Below are positions 5,808-7,077 of a stretch of DNA of 7,077 nt, in pieces. Source of the DNA: Paucimonas sp. (lineage in GTDB: Bacteria; Pseudomonadota; Gammaproteobacteria; Burkholderiales; Burkholderiaceae_D); NCBI GenBank assembly GCA_029266815.1, contig JAQSWC010000094.1:2609-9685 (forward strand), written 5' to 3'. The notes under the pieces were generated by a model, which made no database searches, was not told the DNA's origin, and was given only the letters and a program-made list of their open reading frames with translations. Position 1 is the first letter of the stretch. Each line of letters opens with the position of its first letter. Made by a program: the position numbers and the translations under genes.

Positions 5808-7077
5808 TCAAAGCGCGAGCAATTCTCTCGCATGCTTGCGGGTGGTCGCGGTAATTTCCAGGCCGCCCAGCATGCGCGCGATTTCCTCCACCCGCTCGCC
5901 CGCATTCAACAGATGGATCGACGACAGGGTCTTGCCGGCGTCGCTGCGTTTGCTGACCTGGAAATGCTGGTTCGCCTGACTTGCCACCTGCGGCAGATGC
6001 GTCACACACAGCACCTGTCTGTCCTGCCCGAGACGCTTCAGCAATCGCCCCACTACTTCCGCCACGCCGCCGCCGATGCCGGTATCCACCTCGTCGAAGA
6101 TCATGGTCGGCGTGGCTGAAGCATGCGAAGTGATGACGGAAATCGCGAGCGAAATGCGGGCCAGTTCGCCGCCTGAGGCCACCTTGGCCAATGGGCGCGG
6201 CGGCGTGCCGGGATGGGCGGCCACCTGAAATTCTATCTGCTCCAGCCCGTAAGCTGCCGGCTCTCCTGGATGCAAGGCGACTTCGAAACGTCCGCCGGCC
6301 ATGCTGAGATCCTGCATCGCCGCCGTCACCGCTTCGCCCAGCGCTTTGGCCGCAGCGGCACGGGCTTTGGATAATTTCCGCGCCGCCGTAAGGTATGCCG
6401 ACTTCAGTTTCTCCTCGTGCGCGCGCAGCGCGTCAAGGTCGCTGGCGTCCGCCAGTTCCTTAAGTTGCGCCGACAGCGATTCGAACTCCTTCGGCAATTC
6501 CTGTGGCGCGACGAGGAAACGGCGCGACGCGGAATGCAAGGCATCCATGCGCGTTTCAACTTCTCGCAGGCGGTCCGGATCGAGCTCGACCTTGCCAAGG
6601 TAATCGTTCAGCGAGTACACCGCTTCCTGCAACTGTATCTGCGCGGGTTCCAGTGCTTCGAGCACGGGCTTCAGACCCGCGTCGACGTCGGCCAGCTTGG
6701 ACAATTTCTGCGTCAACGAAGCCAGCAGCTTCATCACCGGTTTCTCGTCCGCATCCGAAATCACGGTCAGCGCTTCCTGCGCGCCCTCGATCAGCGCGGC
6801 GGCATGCGACAGCCGGCTATGCTCGTTGCTGATGGCTTCCCATTCGCCGGGTTTCGCCGCAAGCTTCTCCAGTTCTGAAACCTGCCATTCCAGGCGCTCT
6901 CGCTCTATCAGCACCTTGCGAGCATCCGCCTCGAATTCCTCGCGCTGCCTGACCACCGCATGCCAGGCCTTGTAGGCTGCAGCGACGCTTTTTGCCTCCT
7001 GGGTCACGCCCGCCTGGCTGGCGCGCCACCGCCGCGGCGCATCGCCCTTGAGAAGCGACTGATGCGCGTGCTGCCCG
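5808..7077 (-). CDS. recN: DNA repair protein RecN (5' part outside window)
   Basis: SMC-like ATPase acting at double-strand breaks in recombinational repair, typically part of the SOS response. The last 422 residues are visible of a family length near 550; the frame stays open to the window edge. The first visible residues, GQHAHQSLL, are the conserved segment just before the coiled-coil arm, so the missing part (about 130 residues) would hold the N-terminal Walker A. What follows is a long helical region rich in Glu, Lys, Ala and Leu (about 25-250), then the C-terminal ATPase lobe: ABC signature ASGGELARISLAIS (300-313), Walker B MIFDEVDTGIGGG (325-337), and switch histidine in VLCVTHLPQVASQ (355-367). 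It ends in KHARELLAL. The GTG at 7007 is an internal valine, not a start. The SOS promoter expected for this gene lies outside the window. Confidence 0.96.
   Translation of the reverse strand, partial: GQHAHQSLLKGDAPRRWRASQAGVTQEAKSVAAAYKAWHAVVRQREEFEADARKVLIERERLEWQVSELEKLAAKPGEWEAISNEHSRLSHAAALIEGAQEALTVISDADEKPVMKLLASLTQKLSKLADVDAGLKPVLEALEPAQIQLQEAVYSLNDYLGKVELDPDRLREVETRMDALHSASRRFLVAPQELPKEFESLSAQLKELADASDLDALRAHEEKLKSAYLTAARKLSKARAAAAKALGEAVTAAMQDLSMAGGRFEVALHPGEPAAYGLEQIEFQVAAHPGTPPRPLAKVASGGELARISLAISVITSHASATPTMIFDEVDTGIGGGVAEVVGRLLKRLGQDRQVLCVTHLPQVASQANQHFQVSKRSDAGKTLSSIHLLNAGERVEEIARMLGGLEITATTRKHARELLAL

Noticed and set aside
5808..7007. RecN start at GTG 7007
   Set aside because: The frame continues upstream to the window edge through GQHAHQSLL, a conserved internal RecN segment.
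1..7077. Mobile element, defence system, CRISPR array or structural RNA gene
   Set aside because: Every large frame belongs to a housekeeping family, the gaps are short, and no terminal repeats, arrays or RNA-gene signatures were seen on either strand.

Overview
The window reads as ordinary chromosome of a GC-rich Gram-negative bacterium. The protein sequences and the order recN-hemH-grpE-dnaK-dnaJ fit a betaproteobacterium of the Burkholderiales, perhaps Oxalobacteraceae. That placement rests on recalled family resemblance, not on a database search. No mobile element, CRISPR array, rRNA or tRNA was seen.

Layout. On the plus strand, positions 1-468 encode a small exported cupin whose 5' end may lie outside the window. 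A strong bidirectional hairpin terminator at about 490-513 separates it from a long minus-strand block. In transcription order that block is recN (3' three quarters only, 7077-5808), hemH ferrochelatase (5739-4633), grpE (4359-3805), dnaK (3708-1777) and dnaJ (1672-539). These cover recombinational repair, the last step of heme synthesis, and the complete Hsp70 machine: DnaK, its J-domain co-chaperone and its nucleotide exchange factor.

Regulation visible in the DNA. Two very good sigma-32 (RpoH) heat-shock promoters lie on the minus strand, one before grpE and one in the grpE-dnaK gap. Both have a perfect CTTGAAA -35, a 13-nt spacer and a near-consensus -10. No such promoter precedes dnaJ. 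Instead a 9-bp perfect hairpin followed by TTTT lies between dnaK and dnaJ and could set the DnaK:DnaJ ratio. hemH has a TATAAT box in the short recN-hemH gap and a pyrimidine-rich leader with no Shine-Dalgarno sequence.

The least expected item is in the hemH-grpE gap: a 26-codon plus-strand ORF (4549-4629). It has a textbook GGAGG ribosome-binding site, a -10-like box and an inverted repeat upstream, and encodes one predicted membrane helix. It ends 3 nt from the end of the convergent hemH gene. It is the only candidate here for something undescribed; everything else belongs to well-known families.
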